A DNA stretch of 64,000 bases, from the NCBI RefSeq assembly GCF_005145005.1, contig NZ_CP039712.1, positions 1,656,501-1,720,500 of the forward strand. The letters run 5' to 3'. How positions within the stretch are numbered: the first letter of the stretch is position 1; each line of letters opens with the position of its first letter. A program made the position numbers and the translations under genes. This document shows, in pieces, positions 8,845 to 18,462 of this stretch. The notes beneath the pieces were generated by a model. The model saw only the letters and a list, made by a program, of their open reading frames with translations, was not told the DNA's origin and ran no database searches. Origin of the DNA: Vagococcus zengguangii. Lineage in GTDB: Bacteria > Bacillota > Bacilli > Lactobacillales > Vagococcaceae.

Positions 8845-10293
8845 TCATTTCCCTTTAATTAAATCCTCAAAGCTCTTCCAAAAAAATGTACTTGGCAATT
8901 TTGTGAAATATAAATACTTATCCTTAAAACTATCCAAATAAATATCCGAAATAATAACGTCATAATCATCGACATTATATGTATCATGTAAAACGTCTTT
9001 ATAATCCATCACCACCGAAAAATAGGCACTGTAACGATCTTTCAAAATATACTCAAGTACTTCCGAATAGACATTATGCTTAGCAGAATAAAGTAATATT
9101 TTAATTTTTTTAGACGGATGAATATGAAAATAATCTTTCCTAACTTCAGAAACTACAACTAAAAAATATATGATAAATTCTTGGTAAATACTTGGCACTT
9201 CATAAGTAATAATACCTGACTCTTGTACTAATTTATAAAGATAATCTAATTTTTCTTCATTTTCTCTTCTCAAAGCACGATAATGAATCTCGTAGTCTTC
9301 GAGTAGTATTTGATTAAGCGGCCCATACATAAGAATCTGAATGGATAACAACTTGACGTAATAATCAAAATCATTTTTTAGCATATCGATATTATACTTA
9401 TCTATATATTGTTTAATAATATTTCCAACCGATGATTCTAACGGATCCCCAATCTCAAAATTTCCATTTAAATACATAATTTCATATAAATATTCTATTG
9501 GAATTATATTAGCTAGTAATAACAAATCAAATTTCACTAAGTACTTGCTCTCAAGAAAACTAACAAAAGGTGTTTTCTTTTTTAAATGTTCAAATAAATA
9601 CTCTAGCTCAATTCTGACTTCTTTAGGAACTTCTTCAAAACTGTCAAATAAATAAAAACCCCGTGATGCTCTTCTTAAACCAATAAAAACATACGTATCT
9701 ACTGTCAGCGCTTCATTTTGAGTGTAATGTTCATTAAAATGATTATCTAATTGTTCATGAATTTCTTTAAAAATGGGTTTGTTTTGCAAATAAATATCAT
9801 AGTAATCGATTTCCAATAATAAAATTTTAAAAAAATGTCTAATTTCCCATTCCTCACCAACTATTTCATAACTTTCATTATCAAGATAAATAATTTCAAT
9901 TTCTAATTCTTGATTCTTAAAGTACTCATTCAACTGTTCAACTTTGTAAATAACTGTTGATTTTGTAATAAACAAACGTTCTGCTAATTCTGACAGATTA
10001 TATTTTTTATATAAAATACTTAGTAAAAGAGTGATATTAAGAGACTCCCCAATTATTCTCTTAGCAATCAACAAACTATTTTCCCTATGGTCACTTTTTA
10101 ATTCTATACTGTTACCTTTTATAATTATTTCATACTCTTGTGCCATTTCATTGATTTCTTTAACATATTTTTTTAACGTTATTTTAGAAATATTTAAAAA
10201 CTCTAATAACTTATCAACAGTAATATCATTTCCAAAAAATTCTAAATAGTATAATAGATTTAGTTTAGTGGTAATATTTGTTTCAGCAAACAA
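8845..10293 (-). CDS. Mga-family transcriptional regulator (paralogue)
   Basis: The 482-residue product is similar along its whole length to the neighbour at 7256-8698. It has the same N-terminal helix-turn-helix (YLEFFGNDITVDKLLEFLN) and the same second helix-turn-helix (LAERLFITKSTVIYKVEQLN). It also has the same EIIB-like end (ILLYSAKHN, DVIISDIY). The two probably arose by tandem duplication. The start is TTG with the strong site GGAGGAG upstream. It has its own terminator, so the pair are separate transcription units. Its target is presumably the same surface operon; whether the paralogues act together or in competition cannot be told. Confidence 0.83.
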   Translation of the reverse strand: MFAETNITTKLNLLYYLEFFGNDITVDKLLEFLNISKITLKKYVKEINEMAQEYEIIIKGNSIELKSDHRENSLLIAKRIIGESLNITLLLSILYKKYNLSELAERLFITKSTVIYKVEQLNEYFKNQELEIEIIYLDNESYEIVGEEWEIRHFFKILLLEIDYYDIYLQNKPIFKEIHEQLDNHFNEHYTQNEALTVDTYVFIGLRRASRGFYLFDSFEEVPKEVRIELEYLFEHLKKKTPFVSFLESKYLVKFDLLLLANIIPIEYLYEIMYLNGNFEIGDPLESSVGNIIKQYIDKYNIDMLKNDFDYYVKLLSIQILMYGPLNQILLEDYEIHYRALRRENEEKLDYLYKLVQESGIITYEVPSIYQEFIIYFLVVVSEVRKDYFHIHPSKKIKILLYSAKHNVYSEVLEYILKDRYSAYFSVVMDYKDVLHDTYNVDDYDVIISDIYLDSFKDKYLYFTKLPSTFFWKSFEDLIKGK

Positions 10294-10388
10294 TACAAAT
10301 CACTCCTCCATATTTCATGATCTCTAATGTTATTCTAATACATAAATATCCAATTAACTACTATTTAATAGTTTTAAGTTAACAAAAA

Positions 10389-10443
10389 AGCATTGAAATA
10401 GAATTGATCGATTTTAATCGGACAATTCTACTATCAATGCTTG
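10389..10443 (-). terminator. Terminator after frr
   Basis: A long inverted repeat has outer arms AAGCATTGA/TCAATGCTT and inner arms AGAATTG/CAATTCT. It follows frr and has a T-rich tail on the minus strand. It closes the rpsB-tsf-pyrH-frr block, so frr is not co-transcribed with uppS here. Confidence 0.8.
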
Positions 10444-10448
10444 CTTTA

Positions 10449-11006
10449 TTACACTTCCAATAATTCTTGTTCTTTTGCTTTTGTAATGCTATCAATTTTA
10501 GCAATACTGTTATCTGTCAATGTTTGAACGTCTTTTTCGTAAGTACGTAATTCATCTTCAGAAATTTCTTTGTTTTTCTCTAATTTTTTCAATTCATCAA
10601 TTGCATCACGACGAATGTTACGAACCGCTACTTTTGAAGATTCAGCGATTTTGCCTACTTCTTTCGCTAATTCTTTACGGCGTTCTTCCGTTAATTGAGG
10701 AATCACTAAACGGATAACAGAACCGTCGTTTGATGGGCTTAAACCTAAGTCACTGGCCATGATCGCACGTTCGATATCTTCTAAAGCTGTTTTGTCGAAT
10801 GGTGTAATCATTAACATACGTGCTTCTGGTATGTTGATTTGAGCGATTTGATTCAATGGTGTTGGAGCACCGTAATAATCAACTTGTACGCGATCTAAAA
10901 TGCTAGCGTTAGCACGACCAGCACGAATGTAACCTAGTTCACGTTGTAAGTTTTCTTCAGACTTAATCATTCTTTCTTTAGTACTATTTAATACTGCTTG
11001 GACCAT
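10449..11006 (-). CDS. frr: Ribosome recycling factor
   Basis: With EF-G it splits the post-termination ribosome. The 185-residue protein is full-length and shows the family patterns [18 protein letters not shown] and VRNIRRDA. Its ATG overlaps the pyrH stop by one base (TAATG). The site AAGGGGG lies in the end of pyrH, which indicates coupling. In most Firmicutes uppS follows directly; here a terminator and the surface locus come next. Confidence 0.97.
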   Translation of the reverse strand: MVQAVLNSTKERMIKSEENLQRELGYIRAGRANASILDRVQVDYYGAPTPLNQIAQINIPEARMLMITPFDKTALEDIERAIMASDLGLSPSNDGSVIRLVIPQLTEERRKELAKEVGKIAESSKVAVRNIRRDAIDELKKLEKNKEISEDELRTYEKDVQTLTDNSIAKIDSITKAKEQELLEV

Positions 11007-11731
11007 TATTTTTTCCCCCTTACCGTTGTTCCGATGTTTTCACCTTCAACAACGCGTTTAATATTTCCTGGTTCATTTAAGTTAAAGACAACTAATGGAA
11101 TATCATTATCCATACTCAATGAGCTTGCTGTAGAATCCATTACCGCTAATCCTTTAGCAATCACGTCTAAGTGAGTTAATTCTTCAAATTTAACCGCATC
11201 TGCATCTAATTTAGGATCAGCAGAGTAAACACCGTCAACATTATTTTTCGCCATTAAGATAACGTCAGCATTGATTTCAGCTGCACGTAAAGCAGATGTT
11301 GTATCTGTTGAGAAGTAAGGATTACCTGTTCCCCCAGCAAAGATTACAACACGACCTTTTTCTAAATGACGTACGGCACGACGACGAATGTATTGTTCAG
11401 CGATTTGACGCATTTCGATTGATGTTTGAACACGAGTTGGTAGCCCAACGTTTTCTAACACATCTTGTAAAGCTAAAGCGTTCATCACCGTTGCAAGCAT
11501 TCCCATATAGTCAGCTTGTGCACGTTCCATGCCCATTTGTTCACCGACTTGACCACGCCAGATGTTTCCGCCACCGACAACGATTGCGATTTCAACACCT
11601 AAATCATGAACTTCTTTGATTTCTTTACAAATTTCTTCGATTACTGGTGGTTTAATTCCAAAACCAACATCTCCAGCTAATGCTTCTCCACTTAATTTTA
11701 ATACCACGCGTTTAAATTTTGGCTCCTCCAT
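11006..11731 (-). CDS. pyrH: UMP kinase
   Basis: It phosphorylates UMP to UDP and is regulated by GTP and UTP. The roughly 241-residue product shows the amino-acid-kinase fold motifs [22 protein letters not shown] and [14 protein letters not shown]. An ATG at 11746 is in frame but lies within the ribosome binding site, so the ATG at 11731 (MEEPKFKR), spaced correctly from GGAGGG, is the likely start. It is followed by frr with a one-base overlap. Confidence 0.97.
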   Translation of the reverse strand: MEEPKFKRVVLKLSGEALAGDVGFGIKPPVIEEICKEIKEVHDLGVEIAIVVGGGNIWRGQVGEQMGMERAQADYMGMLATVMNALALQDVLENVGLPTRVQTSIEMRQIAEQYIRRRAVRHLEKGRVVIFAGGTGNPYFSTDTTSALRAAEINADVILMAKNNVDGVYSADPKLDADAVKFEELTHLDVIAKGLAVMDSTASSLSMDNDIPLVVFNLNEPGNIKRVVEGENIGTTVRGKK

Positions 11732-11803
11732 GATAACACCCTCCATTAATTTCTGTACTTATTCTAGCATAAATCTAGTCTTACGACCATTTTCTAATTT
11801 TGC

Positions 11804-11840
11804 CTAAAAAAAGGGAGCGCACTTTTTACAGTTGCGTCCC
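11804..11840 (-). terminator. Terminator after tsf
   Basis: The imperfect stem GGGACGCAAC...GTGCGCTCCC (minus strand) is followed by seven T residues, just after the tsf stop. pyrH-frr must therefore be transcribed by readthrough or from a promoter in 11732-11803. Confidence 0.75.
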
Positions 11841-11862
11841 CAACTATCAGATGATAGATTAA

Positions 11863-12741
11863 TTATTTCATTTGGCTTCTTACTTCGTCAGCAAAGTTTT
11901 CTTGACGTTTTTCGATTCCTTCGCCTACTTCGAAACGAACGAATGCTTTAACTTCAGAGTTTTTGCTTGCTAAGTATTTAGAAACTGTCATATCTGGATC
12001 TTTAACGAATGGTTGGTCCACTAAGCAGATTTCTGCTAAGAATTTTTGCATACGGCCGATAACCATTTTTTCAACGATGTTAGCTGGTTTGCCTTCGTTT
12101 AATGCTTGCTCAGTTAAAACTTTTTTCTCGTGTTCTAATTCTTCAGCAGGCACTTCTTCTTTTGTCATGTAACGAGGGTTGATAGCTGCAACGTGCATTG
12201 AAACGTCTTTAGCTACTGCTTCGTCAGCACCAGAAACTACTGATAATACAGCGATAGTTCCGCCAGCATGTAAGTAAGCTCCGAATACTTCATCGTCAGC
12301 TTTTTCAACGATTTCGAAACGACGGAAAGCAATTTTTTCTCCGATAACTGTAGTAGCTTCTAAGATTTCTTTCTCGATAGTTCCGTTTTCTGTTTCGATA
12401 GCTAAAGCAGCTTCCATATCAGCTGGTTTGTTTTCAGCAACTAATTTAGCTACACGTACAACTAATTCTTTGAATTGGTCGTTTTTAGCAACGAAGTCAG
12501 TTTCTGAGTTGATTTCTACGATTGCAGCAGTATTGCCGTTAACGTAAACGTTAGCTAAACCTTCAGCAGCGATACGGTCACCTTTTTTAGCAGCTTTTGC
12601 TAAACCAGATTCTCTTAAGTGATCGATTGCTTTGTCCATGTCTCCGTCAACTTCTACTAATGCGCGTTTAGCGTCCATCATACCAACGCCTGTTTTGTCG
12701 CGTAATTCTTTTACCATAGCTGCAGTAATTTTTTGTGCCAT
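11863..12741 (-). CDS. tsf: Translation elongation factor Ts
   Basis: It is the nucleotide exchange factor for EF-Tu. The 292-residue product has the N-terminal UBA-like domain with the signature [16 protein letters not shown]. The EF-Tu contact motif follows ([10 protein letters not shown], about residue 79). The site AGGAGGC lies before the ATG. It follows rpsB, separated by a 118-base spacer with a terminator-like hairpin. Confidence 0.97.
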   Translation of the reverse strand: MAQKITAAMVKELRDKTGVGMMDAKRALVEVDGDMDKAIDHLRESGLAKAAKKGDRIAAEGLANVYVNGNTAAIVEINSETDFVAKNDQFKELVVRVAKLVAENKPADMEAALAIETENGTIEKEILEATTVIGEKIAFRRFEIVEKADDEVFGAYLHAGGTIAVLSVVSGADEAVAKDVSMHVAAINPRYMTKEEVPAEELEHEKKVLTEQALNEGKPANIVEKMVIGRMQKFLAEICLVDQPFVKDPDMTVSKYLASKNSEVKAFVRFEVGEGIEKRQENFADEVRSQMK

Positions 12742-12773
12742 TTTATATGTGCCTCCTAGAGTATTTTTCTTTG

Positions 12774-12839
12774 TAAAAAAAGTCTCAAAGGTACAAGACG
12801 GGCTACTTTGTTCGCCTACTACTTCATAGCCTTTGAGAC
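12774..12839 (-). terminator. Attenuator/terminator hairpin between rpsB and tsf
   Basis: The arms GTCTCAAAGG and CCTTTGAGAC (12782-12791 and 12830-12839) are followed on the minus strand by seven T residues. The large loop holds further short complementary segments. Termination here would set the S2 to EF-Ts ratio. The structure is clear; partial readthrough is inferred. Confidence 0.65.
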
Positions 12840-12859
12840 ATTTAATTATTTAACTAAAA

Positions 12860-13642
12860 TTATTCAGCGTTGCTTCCTTCAACAACTTCAACGATTTCTT
12901 CCATTGAATCTGCTGCTGGAGCTTCTTCAGCTGTAAAAGTTTCTTCTACAACTTCGTCTTCACCTTGACGGCCTTCGATGAAAGCGTCAGCCATTTTACC
13001 AGCGATTAATTTAACCGCGCGGATAGCATCGTCATTTGATGGGATAACTACGTCGATCTCATCTGGATCACAGTTAGTATCTACCATAGCAACGATAGGA
13101 ATGTTTAATTTATGAGCTTCTTGTACCGCAATACGCTCTTTACGAGGGTCTACGATGAACATTACGTCTGGAATTCTTGGCATATCAGCGATACCGCCTA
13201 AGAATTTTTCTAAACGTTCACGTTCTTTGTTTAATACAGAAACTTCTTTTTTAGGTAAAACAGAGAAGATTCCTTCTTCTTCCATTTTGTTAATTTCTTT
13301 TAAGCGAGCGATACGTTTTTGGATAGTATCCCAGTTAGTTAAAGTTCCACCTAACCAACGGTGATTCACGTAGAATTGACCTGAACGTGTAGCTTCTTCT
13401 TTAACAGCTTCTTGAGCTTGTTTTTTAGTACCTACGAATAAAGCGATACCGCCGTTTTCAGCAACATCCTTCATGTAGTTGTAAGCGTCGTCTACTAAAC
13501 GAACTGTTTTTTGTAAGTCGATGATGTAGATCCCGTTTCTTTCAGTGAAGATATATTTCTTCATTTTTGGGTTCCAACGACGAGTTTGGTGACCAAAGTG
13601 TACACCAGATTCTAGTAATTGTTTCATTGAAATTACTGCCAT
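12860..13642 (-). CDS. rpsB: 30S ribosomal protein S2
   Basis: The 260-residue S2 protein has the typical start [20 protein letters not shown] and the signatures [10 protein letters not shown] and PDVMFIVDP. An in-frame ATG 15 bases upstream (13657) overlaps the site GGAGGAAAC and is not the start. The acidic C-terminal tail is normal for enterococci. It is the first gene of the rpsB-tsf block, with a clear promoter and a structured leader upstream. Confidence 0.97.
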   Translation of the reverse strand: MAVISMKQLLESGVHFGHQTRRWNPKMKKYIFTERNGIYIIDLQKTVRLVDDAYNYMKDVAENGGIALFVGTKKQAQEAVKEEATRSGQFYVNHRWLGGTLTNWDTIQKRIARLKEINKMEEEGIFSVLPKKEVSVLNKERERLEKFLGGIADMPRIPDVMFIVDPRKERIAVQEAHKLNIPIVAMVDTNCDPDEIDVVIPSNDDAIRAVKLIAGKMADAFIEGRQGEDEVVEETFTAEEAPAADSMEEIVEVVEGSNAE

Positions 13643-13694
13643 TTTTGTTTCCTCCATTTGGTTTTTAATTTTTCCTCTCCACTATTCAACTTCA

Positions 13695-13726
13695 CAGAGA
13701 ACTTTGTCAGACAAAGCACCGCTCTG
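13695..13726 (-). promoter_or_regulatory. Structured 5' leader hairpin of rpsB
   Basis: In the rpsB leader the outer arms CAGAG/CTCTG enclose a 7-base stem (CTTTGTC/GACAAAG) with a one-base loop. There is no T-run after it, so it is not a simple terminator. Position and shape suggest a ribosomal-protein autoregulation site, but no known consensus was matched. Confidence 0.4.
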
Positions 13727-13775
13727 AAAATCGTAATGGATGTGGTTTTTGTTAGTTATTTGCATAACCTTGAAT

Positions 13776-13804
13776 AGTATATAATAGATTCCCATAAATT
13801 TCAA
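13776..13804 (-). promoter_or_regulatory. Promoter of rpsB-tsf
   Basis: On the minus strand TTGAAA (-35, 13799-13804) is separated by exactly 17 bases from TATACT (-10, 13776-13781). It is a close match to the vegetative consensus and lies about 130 bases before rpsB. Confidence 0.75.
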
Positions 13805-13841
13805 GTGTTTTACCACAAAATCTAGATTAACTATTCGTTTG

Positions 13842-14447
13842 TTAAGCCTCTTTCACACTTCTCAAAATCAAGTAGCCTTTTTCTTTCGTCACAATCTCGC
13901 AGTTTCCGAAAACTTCTGCCATCTTCTTCTGAGCGCTTGGTGCCCCTTGTTTCTTTTGAATGACAACCGTTAAGCTACCGCCTTCTTTAAGTAATGGATA
14001 GGCCCCTTCTAAAATACCATGCACCACTTGTTTACCAGCACGAATGGGTGGGTTGCTCACAATCCCTGCGTAACTTTCTTGATTAGTTACTTCATATATA
14101 GAAGAAACATGGATATCTACTTGTTCAATACCATTAGCTGCTGCGTTTTCTTTTGCTAAACCTAAAGCACGCTCGTTCACATCCACCATCTCGACAAAAC
14201 GTCCCGTACTATATGCTAGTGACAAGCCCATTGGACCGTAACCACAACCAACATCTAGCAACGCGCCTTCTGGTAGTTCGCTATCGTCAAACGCGTCGAT
14301 TAGCACACGACTGCCAAAATCAATCGTGTTCTTTGAAAAAACATGGCTATCCGTATTAAAAATAAATTTTTTGCCTTTTAGCTCAAAAGTAAATTGCGCT
14401 CGCTCATGAGCGGTTTCTGGTGAATTACTAAAATAATGCTCTGTCAT
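13842..14447 (-). CDS. Class I SAM-dependent methyltransferase, RsmC/YbxB-like
   Basis: The 201-residue protein resembles 16S rRNA guanine-N2 methyltransferases. It has the SAM-binding motif LLDVGCGYGPMG (about residues 62-73), an acidic residue after the next strand (VDVN), and the catalytic-type motif SNPPIRAGK (about 132). The start MTEHYFSNSPET is typical of this subfamily. Its start overlaps the stop of the preceding SGNH hydrolase by four bases, so the two are co-transcribed. The substrate is inferred from family resemblance. Confidence 0.85.
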   Translation of the reverse strand: MTEHYFSNSPETAHERAQFTFELKGKKFIFNTDSHVFSKNTIDFGSRVLIDAFDDSELPEGALLDVGCGYGPMGLSLAYSTGRFVEMVDVNERALGLAKENAAANGIEQVDIHVSSIYEVTNQESYAGIVSNPPIRAGKQVVHGILEGAYPLLKEGGSLTVVIQKKQGAPSAQKKMAEVFGNCEIVTKEKGYLILRSVKEA

Positions 14448-15034
14448 AAAACTTCCCTCTTCTTTTTAATTTCTTGATTAAATAATTTTGCAAGTTCCTC
14501 ATAACCATAACTTGAAAAATGGAGACCATCTGCTTGGAACCAATCATCACGTCTAGTGTCATTCATCATGATTTCTAATAAGTTAACAAACGGAACATCC
14601 AACTCCCCCGCTAGCGTTTGCGCCACTTCTACAAACTGTTCGATACGTGTTAACGGACGGTCTTGAAATCTTAAACGTTGATTAACATATGGTGCAGAAA
14701 AAACAATTACTTTATCATAGCCTATTTGCTCGACGATTGATTTGAGGTGCGCTTGATAATCCATCACGGATACATCACGGTGCAACGCTAAATCATTTAC
14801 CCCGAAGAAAACAGTGACAACCTCCAATTTATTTGTTTCATCCGCTTTATATTTTAACACATGTTCCTCTATTCGCTGAAGGCCTTGTTCGGCCGCATCT
14901 CCAGGTATTCCAGCGTTAATAACGTCTAATTCTGGGAAAGCGGCTTGCACACGGCGCGTCAATTCGTCCGTAAACATTTCTTCTGGATTATAACCTGCTG
15001 TTAAGCTATCACCAAATAAAATTATCCTTGCCAT
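14444..15034 (-). CDS. SGNH/GDSL-type esterase or lipase
   Basis: The 196-residue hydrolase shows all four SGNH blocks: GDSLTAGY (Ser at residue 9), the Gly in block II (NAGIPGD), the Asn in FFGVNDLALH, and DGLHFSSYGY with Asp and His near the C-terminus. No signal peptide is visible, so it probably acts in the cytoplasm on acyl esters. It forms an ATGA overlap with the methyltransferase and is divergent from the thioesterase gene. Confidence 0.88.
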   Translation of the reverse strand: MARIILFGDSLTAGYNPEEMFTDELTRRVQAAFPELDVINAGIPGDAAEQGLQRIEEHVLKYKADETNKLEVVTVFFGVNDLALHRDVSVMDYQAHLKSIVEQIGYDKVIVFSAPYVNQRLRFQDRPLTRIEQFVEVAQTLAGELDVPFVNLLEIMMNDTRRDDWFQADGLHFSSYGYEELAKLFNQEIKKKREVL

Positions 15035-15072
15035 TTAGGTTGCTTCCTTCCTATTCTATCCCCTGTTTATGG

Positions 15073-15106
15073 TATAATCAGAGTGCTATTTTATCTATCA
15101 TAGCAC
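15073..15106 (+). promoter_or_regulatory. Extended -10 promoter and leader hairpin of the thioesterase gene
   Basis: TGGTATAAT is an extended -10 (TATAAT at 15073-15078). The transcript would start just before a stem (GTGCTA at 15083-15088, TAGCAC at 15101-15106) that directly precedes the site GGGAGGAAG. Confidence 0.5.
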
Positions 15107-15124
15107 GGGAGGAAGTTTTTTTAT

Positions 15125-15649
15125 ATGAATGAAGTTAAACCAAATCAAAAATTTTGTCATGAGTCACGTACGGTTCAAACCCATTTAGTGTTACCTCAAG
15201 ACACAAACAGCCACAACACGTTATACGGTGGCCAATTAATGTACTATATTGATAGTTGCGCAGCAATGGCAGCGATTCGCCATACGCGTCAACCAGTTGT
15301 AACGGCTTCGACTGATCGTTTAAACTTCTTAGCACCGATTCCAGCTGACTATGCCTTAACATTGGATGCCTTTGTAACAGGTACTGGAACCCGTTCGTTA
15401 GAAGTTTTTGTAAAAGTAACTGGTGAAAATTTAACAACCGGAGAGCGCTATTTAGCGGCAACTTGCTTTATGACTTTTGTGGTAGTAGGAAAAGAAATTG
15501 ACAAAGGTTATGTCGTGCCCACTGTCGTTCCTGAAAGTACTGAGGAAATTAGTATTTCTAAAGACTACTCGGAACGCAAACAAAATCGTTTACGCGATTT
15601 AAAACTTGAAAAAACATTTGCAGCCGACATTTCTTTAACCACTTTTTAA
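15125..15649 (+). CDS. Acyl-CoA thioesterase (hotdog fold, YkhA-like)
   Basis: The 174-residue single hotdog protein has the pattern NTLYGGQLMYYIDSCAAMAA (about residues 32-51), which holds the helix and acidic residue of BFIT/YciA-type thioesterases. It also has the following ASTDRLNFLAPI. It hydrolyses acyl-CoA to CoA and fatty acid in the cytoplasm; chain-length preference cannot be read. It has its own promoter and is divergent from the SGNH hydrolase. Confidence 0.88.
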   Translation: MNEVKPNQKFCHESRTVQTHLVLPQDTNSHNTLYGGQLMYYIDSCAAMAAIRHTRQPVVTASTDRLNFLAPIPADYALTLDAFVTGTGTRSLEVFVKVTGENLTTGERYLAATCFMTFVVVGKEIDKGYVVPTVVPESTEEISISKDYSERKQNRLRDLKLEKTFAADISLTTF

Positions 15650-15688
15650 TTTTGAACATTTTAAACTATGAAAAAAATTTAAATGTGG

Positions 15689-15694
15689 TATAAT
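15689..15694 (+). promoter_or_regulatory. -10 element of coaA
   Basis: TATAAT preceded by TGG (extended -10) lies 38 bases before the GTG start of coaA. No strong -35 is visible. Confidence 0.5.
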
Positions 15695-15731
15695 TCTTTC
15701 TACACCCTATTCTTAGGAGGAAATAAACATC

Positions 15732-16661
15732 GTGCAAGCGAAGGAATCAAAGAAGTATCATCACTTCACACGTCCAGAGTGGGAAAGTTTTTATCTAAAT
15801 GGTATACCTCCATTAACCGAGGAAGAGCTTCAAGAAATTAAAAGTTTCAACGATAAAATTTCTTTACAAGACGTGCAAGACATTTATATGCCCTTAACAC
15901 ATTTAATTAAGCTGTATATGAAAGAATACGATTCGTTGCAACAAAGTAAAGGCTTGTTCATGCAGAAGTACCAAGAAACCCCACCTTTCATTATCGGCAT
16001 TGCAGGTAGTGTCGCGGTCGGTAAAAGTACCACTGCACGTGTCTTACAAATGATGTTGTCACGTATTTTTAAACGTCGCAACGTTCATTTAATTACCACT
16101 GACGGTTTCTTGTATCCTAATGAGTATTTGCTTGAAAATAACATGATGGATCAAAAAGGATTTCCAGAGAGTTACGATATGGAACGGCTAATCGGCTTTT
16201 TAGAAGACGTTAAACGTCGGAAATCGCCATTACAAATCCCAATATACTCTCACGAGGTTTACAATATTATTCCGGATGAATTTCAAGAAATATGTGAACC
16301 TGATATTTTGATTGTTGAAGGAATTAATGTTTTACAATTACCCGCAAACCAACAAATCTATGTTAGCGACTTTTTTGACTTTTCAATTTTTGTTGATGCC
16401 GATCCTAAAACAATTGAGAAATGGTACTTAGATCGCTTTGAAGCGCTTCTTGATTCAGCCTTCTTAGAACCAAATAATTATTATTATTCATATGCAACCG
16501 GCCCTCGTGAAGAAGCGATGGAAATGGCGCGTGGCGTATGGAAACGAGTGAATTTACGCAACTTAGAAGACTATATCTTACCAACTCGTCATCATGCTGA
16601 GTTGATTTTGCGTAAACAAGCTAACCACCAAATTAGTGATGTCTATTTGACTAAATATTAA
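15732..16661 (+). CDS. coaA: Pantothenate kinase, type I
   Basis: It performs the first committed step of coenzyme A synthesis. The 309-residue protein has the P-loop [12 protein letters not shown] (residues 89-100) and the type I motif TTDGFLYPN. It also has the C-terminal [10 protein letters not shown] and YYYSYATG region. The start is GTG with the site TAGGAGG. guaA starts 20 bases after its stop, so the two are probably co-transcribed. Confidence 0.96.
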   Translation: MQAKESKKYHHFTRPEWESFYLNGIPPLTEEELQEIKSFNDKISLQDVQDIYMPLTHLIKLYMKEYDSLQQSKGLFMQKYQETPPFIIGIAGSVAVGKSTTARVLQMMLSRIFKRRNVHLITTDGFLYPNEYLLENNMMDQKGFPESYDMERLIGFLEDVKRRKSPLQIPIYSHEVYNIIPDEFQEICEPDILIVEGINVLQLPANQQIYVSDFFDFSIFVDADPKTIEKWYLDRFEALLDSAFLEPNNYYYSYATGPREEAMEMARGVWKRVNLRNLEDYILPTRHHAELILRKQANHQISDVYLTKY

Positions 16662-16681
16662 TAACAGAAAGAGGGAACAAC

Positions 16682-18226
16682 GTGACTAATCCAACACTAG
16701 AAACCATTATCGTTTTAGATTTTGGTAGCCAGTACAACCAATTAATTACTCGTCGTATTCGTGAGTTTGGTGTATTCTCTGAATTACTAAGCCACAAAAC
16801 AACTGCTGAAGAAATCAAAGCAATGAATCCAAAAGGAATTATCTTCTCTGGTGGACCAAACAGTGTCTATGAAGAAGATTCATTCAAAGTTGATCCAGAA
16901 ATTTTCAACTTAGGCATTCCTGTCTTCGGTATTTGCTACGGTATGCAATTAATGACTGACCACTTCGGCGGAACAGTTGAAGCAGCAGCGAAAAAAGAAT
17001 ACGGACAAGCCTTCATCGATGTTCAAAATACAACATCTGGTTTATTCCAAAACCTACCTGCGCAAGAACAAGTATGGATGAGCCACGGTGACTTAGTGAC
17101 TAAATTACCGGAAGGTTTTGACGTAACCGCGACAAGCGCTGACTGTCCGGTAGCTGCTATGGCTAACGAAGCTAAAAACTTCTACGGCGTGCAATTCCAT
17201 CCAGAAGTACGTCACTCTCTAAACGGGAACGACTTATTGAAAAACTTTGCCTTTGAAATCTGTGGCTGTAAAGGCGACTGGTCAATGGAAAACTTCATCG
17301 AAAACGAAATCGCAAAAATCCGCGAAACAGTTGGCGACAAAAAAGTTTTACTTGGTCTTTCAGGCGGTGTGGACTCTAGTGTTGTTGGGGTTCTTTTACA
17401 AAAAGCAATCGGCGACCAATTAACTTGTATCTTCGTTGACCACGGTTTATTACGTAAAGGCGAAGCAGAACAAGTAATGGAAAGTTTAGGCGGAAAATTC
17501 GGCTTAAACATCATCAAAGTAGACGCTAAAAAACGTTTCTTAGATAAATTAGCAGGTGTTTCTGATCCAGAACAAAAACGTAAAATTATCGGTAACGAAT
17601 TCATTTACGTATTCGACGATGAAGCAACTAAATTAGACGGCATCGAATTCTTAGCACAAGGTACGTTATACACTGACGTGATCGAAAGTGGAACTGATAC
17701 TGCTGAAGTTATCAAGTCTCACCATAACGTAGGTGGTTTACCTGACGATATGCAATTCAAACTAATCGAACCATTGAATACATTATTCAAAGATGAAGTT
17801 CGCGCTTTAGGAACTGAATTAGGTATGCCTGATTCACTTGTATGGCGTCAACCATTCCCAGGACCAGGATTAGGTATCCGCGTGCTTGGTGAAATTTCTG
17901 AAGAAAAATTAGAAATCGTTCGTGAATCAGATGCTATCTTACGTGAAGAAATCGCAAACGCTGGTTTAGACCGCGATATCTGGCAATATTTCACAGTCTT
18001 ACCAGGCATCCGTTCAGTTGGTGTTATGGGTGACGGCCGTACGTACGATTACACAATCGGTATCCGCGCTATCACATCAATCGACGGTATGACGGCTGAC
18101 TTCGCACGTATCGATTGGGATCTATTACAAAAAATCTCAGTTCGTTTAGTAAACGAAGTGGCACACGTTAACCGCGTCGTGTATGACATTACCTCTAAAC
18201 CACCAGCGACTGTAGAGTGGGAATAG
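16682..18226 (+). CDS. guaA: GMP synthase (glutamine-hydrolysing)
   Basis: It converts XMP to GMP with glutamine and ATP. The 514-residue protein is complete. The class I glutamine amidotransferase domain has nucleophile C85 in FGICYGMQ and the FHPEV motif. The ATP pyrophosphatase domain has LSGGVDSSV, and the dimerisation domain ends KPPATVEWE. The start is GTG. The final codons (GAG TGG GAA) form the attachment site of the integrated element. The stop is TAG, supplied by the element, while the copy at the far end reads GAGTGGGAATAA, so the original stop was probably TAA. Confidence 0.97.
   Translation: MTNPTLETIIVLDFGSQYNQLITRRIREFGVFSELLSHKTTAEEIKAMNPKGIIFSGGPNSVYEEDSFKVDPEIFNLGIPVFGICYGMQLMTDHFGGTVEAAAKKEYGQAFIDVQNTTSGLFQNLPAQEQVWMSHGDLVTKLPEGFDVTATSADCPVAAMANEAKNFYGVQFHPEVRHSLNGNDLLKNFAFEICGCKGDWSMENFIENEIAKIRETVGDKKVLLGLSGGVDSSVVGVLLQKAIGDQLTCIFVDHGLLRKGEAEQVMESLGGKFGLNIIKVDAKKRFLDKLAGVSDPEQKRKIIGNEFIYVFDDEATKLDGIEFLAQGTLYTDVIESGTDTAEVIKSHHNVGGLPDDMQFKLIEPLNTLFKDEVRALGTELGMPDSLVWRQPFPGPGLGIRVLGEISEEKLEIVRESDAILREEIANAGLDRDIWQYFTVLPGIRSVGVMGDGRTYDYTIGIRAITSIDGMTADFARIDWDLLQKISVRLVNEVAHVNRVVYDITSKPPATVEWE
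18215..18225 (+). repeat. attL core (end of guaA)
   Basis: GAGTGGGAATA is identical to 26177-26187. It encodes the last three residues of GuaA (E-W-E) and the first bases of the stop codon. Confidence 0.8.
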
Positions 18227-18315
18227 CCTAAAATCATAAAGTTCAATTGGTTCAAGGATTTTTAAGGCGTTTGTAGAGGTATAAAACAGCTTGAAAACGG
18301 GTTAGTTTTGGTTAA

Positions 18316-18335
18316 GTGTCCCCAAAATGTCCCCC
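18316..18335 (+). repeat. Arm-type integrase site repeats, left end
   Basis: Two tandem copies of TGTCCCC separated by AAAA lie about 90-110 bases inside the left end. The same pair (TGTCCCCGAAGTGTCCCC) occurs near 26093-26110 at the right end. Such repeats are typical binding sites of the N-terminal domain of tyrosine integrases. Confidence 0.5.
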
Positions 18336-18403
18336 ATTACTATCAAATGCTGGCTTGTTATTTTGACAGGTCAGTGTTTTCATTTTCCTAAAAATTTACA
18401 AGG

Positions 18404-18440
18404 TAAAAAACAGACTGACTATATTTGTCAGTCTGTTTTA
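18404..18440. terminator. Bidirectional terminator inside the left end of the element
   Basis: AAAACAGACTGAC and GTCAGTCTGTTTT form a 13-base stem with A- and T-runs on both sides. It can stop coaA-guaA transcription and the converging lipoprotein gene. Confidence 0.85.
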
Positions 18441-18462
18441 TTTTTTCTATATCGATATAACT

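Noticed and set aside
11296-11619. 107-codon open frame on the plus strand inside pyrH
   Set aside because: It is an antisense shadow of a conserved gene, has no ribosome binding site, and shows no recognisable protein sequence.
16662-16681. Guanine riboswitch before guaA
   Set aside because: Only 20 bases separate coaA and guaA, too few for a riboswitch, and no such motif is seen before coaA.
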